NCBI GenBank assembly: GCA_030040525.1
Contig: JASHTN010000427.1
Span: 1 to 9,283 of the forward strand
DNA length: 9,283 nt
Source of the DNA: Gammaproteobacteria bacterium
Lineage (GTDB): Bacteria > Pseudomonadota > Gammaproteobacteria > Steroidobacterales > Steroidobacteraceae
Direction: 5' to 3'
A program made the translations under genes and the position numbers. The notes under the pieces are model-generated. The model saw only the letters and a list, made by a program, of their open reading frames with translations, did no database searches and had not been told where the DNA came from. Positions 7,447 to 9,283 of the stretch are shown here, piece by piece; within the stretch, counting starts at the first letter, position 1, and each line of letters opens with the position of its first letter.

Positions 7447-9168
7447 TCAGCCGCCTGTGGGCAGCACGTGATCGATGAGCAGCTGCAGGCGCCTTTCGCT
7501 CTGGTACTCGTTCACGTCCAGCCGGTACACCAGGTGCGCCGCGCCCGCCGGCGGCCGGAAGTCCGCGTCCGGCTCGATGTGATTGAAAGCGATGGCGTCG
7601 AAGGCCCGGCCGCTGCGCGGCGGCTCGACCCACATCTTCAGGTGCCGCTCGTTGACGATACGGGCGTTGCGGATGCCGAAGACGCCGTCGAACGAAGGCT
7701 CCGGGAACGACTGTCCCCAGGGGCCGCCCTCGCGCAGCGCCTGCGCCGTGCCGAGCGCGAGCTCCTCCAGCGCCAGCTCGCCGTCGGTCTCGACCGTGTC
7801 GGCGGGCGGCGCATCCCGGACCCAGCGCGCCGCTTCCTCGTCGAAGGCGCGCGCGAACACATCGAGCTTGGCGCGCTCGAGCGTGAGCCCCGCGGCCATG
7901 GCGTGCCCGCCGAAGCGGCTCAGCAGCCCCGGGTGCCGCGTGGCGATCGATTCGAGCATGTCGCGGATGTGGAGACCTGCGAGCGAGCGTGCCGAGCCGC
8001 GCAGCGTCGCAGCGTCCGCCGGCGCGAAGGCGATCACCGGCCGCCGCACCCGGTCCTTGACCCGGCTCGCCACCAGCCCCACGACGCCCTGGTGCCAGCT
8101 CGCATCGAACAGACACACGCCGCTACGCTCGAGCGCTCCGGGACCCGTGTCCAGCAGACGGCGCACCGCAGCGAGCGCCTCCTGCTGCATCCGCGCCTCG
8201 ATGCTGCGGCGCTCTTCATTGAGTTCGTCGAGGCGCGCGGCCAGGCGTCGTGCGCTCTGCGGATCGTCCGTGATCAGGCACTGGACGCCGATGCTCATGT
8301 CATCGAGGCGGCCCGCCGCGTTCAGCCGCGGCGCCGCCCCGAAGGCGAGGTCCGCGGCCGTGAGCGCAGACGCCGACCGGCCGGCGATCTCGAGCAGCGC
8401 CTTGAGACCCGAGACGCAGCGGCCGGCGCGAATGCGCCTCATGCCCTGAGCGACCAGGACACGATTGTTGACATCGAGCGGCACCACGTCGGCGATCGTG
8501 CCGAGGGCGACCAGATCGAGCCACTGCCCCGCAGGCGGCGCCGCCAGGCCGGCCTCGGCCAGCCGGCGCTGCAGCGCTGCGACCACGTAGAAGGCCACGC
8601 CGACGCCGGCGAGCGCGCGGCTGCCGAAGCGGCTGCCCGTGAGATTGGGGTTGACGATGACGTTGGCGTCCGGCAGCTGCCCGCCGGGAAGGTGATGATC
8701 GGTGATGAGCACGTCGATGCCGCGCTCGCGCGCAGCGGCAACTCCGGCGTGGCTCGAGATGCCGTTGTCGACGGTGACGATCAGGGTCGGCGCGCGGCTG
8801 GCAGCCAGCGTCACGATCGGGGGCGTCAGTCCGTAACCGAACTCGAAGCGATTCGGTACGAGGAAGTCGACCGCGGCGAACCCGAAGGCCCGCAGCGCCC
8901 GCAGCAGCAGCGCACAGCTCGTGGCGCCGTCGGCATCGAAATCTCCGACCACCAGGACCCGGCCCGTGCTGCGGTGGCGCAGCAGCAGCTCGGCGGCGGA
9001 CTCGATGCCCTCCAGCGTTCGCACCGGCAGCAGCCGCTCGAGCGAGGTGTCGAGCTCGGCCGCCGAGCGCACGCCGCGCGCGGCGTAGACGCGCTCGAGA
9101 ACCGGGTGCAGCGCGCCGCCCAGGCGCACCCCGGCAGCAGGCTGGCGGCGCACCACCCGCAGCTTCAT
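7447..9168 (-). CDS. recJ: Single-stranded-DNA-specific 5'-3' exonuclease RecJ
   Basis: Degrades single-stranded DNA 5'-3' in RecF-pathway recombination, mismatch repair and base excision repair; DHH phosphoesterase family with divalent metal. 573 aa, against 577 in E. coli. DHH domain motifs in order: VVGDFDADG (Asp76, Asp78, Asp80), TVDNGI (Asp134), ITDHHLPGG (Asp157-His158-His159) and ALGTIADVVPL (Asp227). The DHHA1 domain includes DASWHQGVVGLVASR (355-369) and RFGGHAMAAG (418-427). The OB-fold C-terminal domain begins near GQSFPEPSFDG (485-495). Start: the ATG at 9168 gives MKLRVVRR, the typical family start; upstream in-frame GTG codons would overlap the preceding gene by many codons. 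The ATG overlaps the previous gene's TGA as ATGA and has no Shine-Dalgarno, so coupling is likely. It is the first complete gene of the recJ-prfB-lysS group. Confidence 0.97.
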   Translation of the reverse strand: MKLRVVRRQPAAGVRLGGALHPVLERVYAARGVRSAAELDTSLERLLPVRTLEGIESAAELLLRHRSTGRVLVVGDFDADGATSCALLLRALRAFGFAAVDFLVPNRFEFGYGLTPPIVTLAASRAPTLIVTVDNGISSHAGVAAARERGIDVLITDHHLPGGQLPDANVIVNPNLTGSRFGSRALAGVGVAFYVVAALQRRLAEAGLAAPPAGQWLDLVALGTIADVVPLDVNNRVLVAQGMRRIRAGRCVSGLKALLEIAGRSASALTAADLAFGAAPRLNAAGRLDDMSIGVQCLITDDPQSARRLAARLDELNEERRSIEARMQQEALAAVRRLLDTGPGALERSGVCLFDASWHQGVVGLVASRVKDRVRRPVIAFAPADAATLRGSARSLAGLHIRDMLESIATRHPGLLSRFGGHAMAAGLTLERAKLDVFARAFDEEAARWVRDAPPADTVETDGELALEELALGTAQALREGGPWGQSFPEPSFDGVFGIRNARIVNERHLKMWVEPPRSGRAFDAIAFNHIEPDADFRPPAGAAHLVYRLDVNEYQSERRLQLLIDHVLPTGG

Positions 9169-9283
9169 ATGAAGGCCGCGAGCGGCGCCCGGCGCCGCCG
9201 CCAGCGCTTGAGCGCGCTGCACCGCGTGAGGCTCACGCAGGTGTCGTTCGCCACGAGCCGCAGGCGGCCGAGCCCGCCCGCCC
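9165..9283 (-). CDS. C-terminal end of an unidentified protein (partial, N-terminus beyond window)
   Basis: The last 38 codons of a gene that enters from the right edge and stops at 9165, overlapping the recJ start by 4 bases (ATGA). The visible sequence includes GRLRLVANDTCVSLTR and ends in a basic tail, KRWRRRRAPLAAFI. Every codon but the final ATA ends in G or C, much more regular than the other two frames, which supports real coding. I do not recognise the family: an NDTC-like stretch near the C-terminus occurs in some histidine phosphatases, but this is too little to assign. In E. coli the gene before recJ is dsbC; this tail does not resemble it. Confidence 0.6.
   Translation of the reverse strand, partial: AGGLGRLRLVANDTCVSLTRCSALKRWRRRRAPLAAFI

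Noticed and set aside
7583..8449. 288-codon plus-strand frame antisense to recJ
   Set aside because: Ser/Arg/Ala-rich shadow with no motifs; recJ is complete and well supported on the other strand.
9163..9174. Perfect 12-base palindrome cttcatatgaag at the recJ start
   Set aside because: It lies over the coding overlap of two genes, is fully explained by the codons, and is too short alone to argue for an operator.

Overview
This is ordinary housekeeping chromosome from a GC-rich (visibly well above 60% G+C) proteobacterium, most likely a gammaproteobacterium. The gene order recJ-prfB-lysS is the one known from Escherichia coli. Succinate dehydrogenase is encoded as sdhC-sdhD-sdhA-sdhB, and RF2 is made by a programmed +1 frameshift. 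The SDH subunits carry mitochondria-like features: SdhC begins with an RPLSPH motif, and the [2Fe-2S] centre of SdhB has four Cys ligands. The sequence alone does not allow a genus call; a Xanthomonadales-like lineage is only a guess. No mobile element, CRISPR array, rRNA, tRNA or phage gene was found, and no unknown multi-gene system.

Left part (1-3440), minus strand: a compact sdhCDAB operon for respiratory complex II. sdhB runs off the left edge, lacking perhaps ten codons. sdhC/sdhD and sdhD/sdhA overlap by the same 4-base GTGA, so both downstream genes start with GTG and are probably translationally coupled. Directly before sdhC lies a 31-codon reading frame ending three bases before the sdhC start. 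Its C-terminus reads GRCIDF, like the end of the SDH assembly factor SdhAF4/DUF1674 family. It may be a shortened assembly-factor gene.

Middle (3505-4683), plus strand: ygfZ, a folate-binding Fe-S cluster assembly/repair factor, is transcribed divergently from the sdh operon. It is followed, with a good ribosome binding site, by a broken GFA/DUF636-family gene. The N-terminal zinc-binding half of that gene is intact, the middle is deleted, and the C-terminal tail continues in another frame.

Right part (4699-9283), minus strand: the end of an unidentified gene overlaps recJ by 4 bases, then come recJ (ssDNA exonuclease), prfB (RF2) and lysS (lysyl-tRNA synthetase). The prfB frameshift site keeps the classic layout but differs from E. 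coli in three bases, including G instead of C after the in-frame TGA. A 106-bp recJ-prfB gap holds two inverted repeats. The prfB-lysS gap is only 19 bp.

Functionally the left and middle parts share a theme of complex II and its Fe-S/flavin maturation; the right part is DNA repair and translation. Points most worth a second look are the mini-ORF before sdhC, the deleted GFA gene and the variant RF2 frameshift signal.
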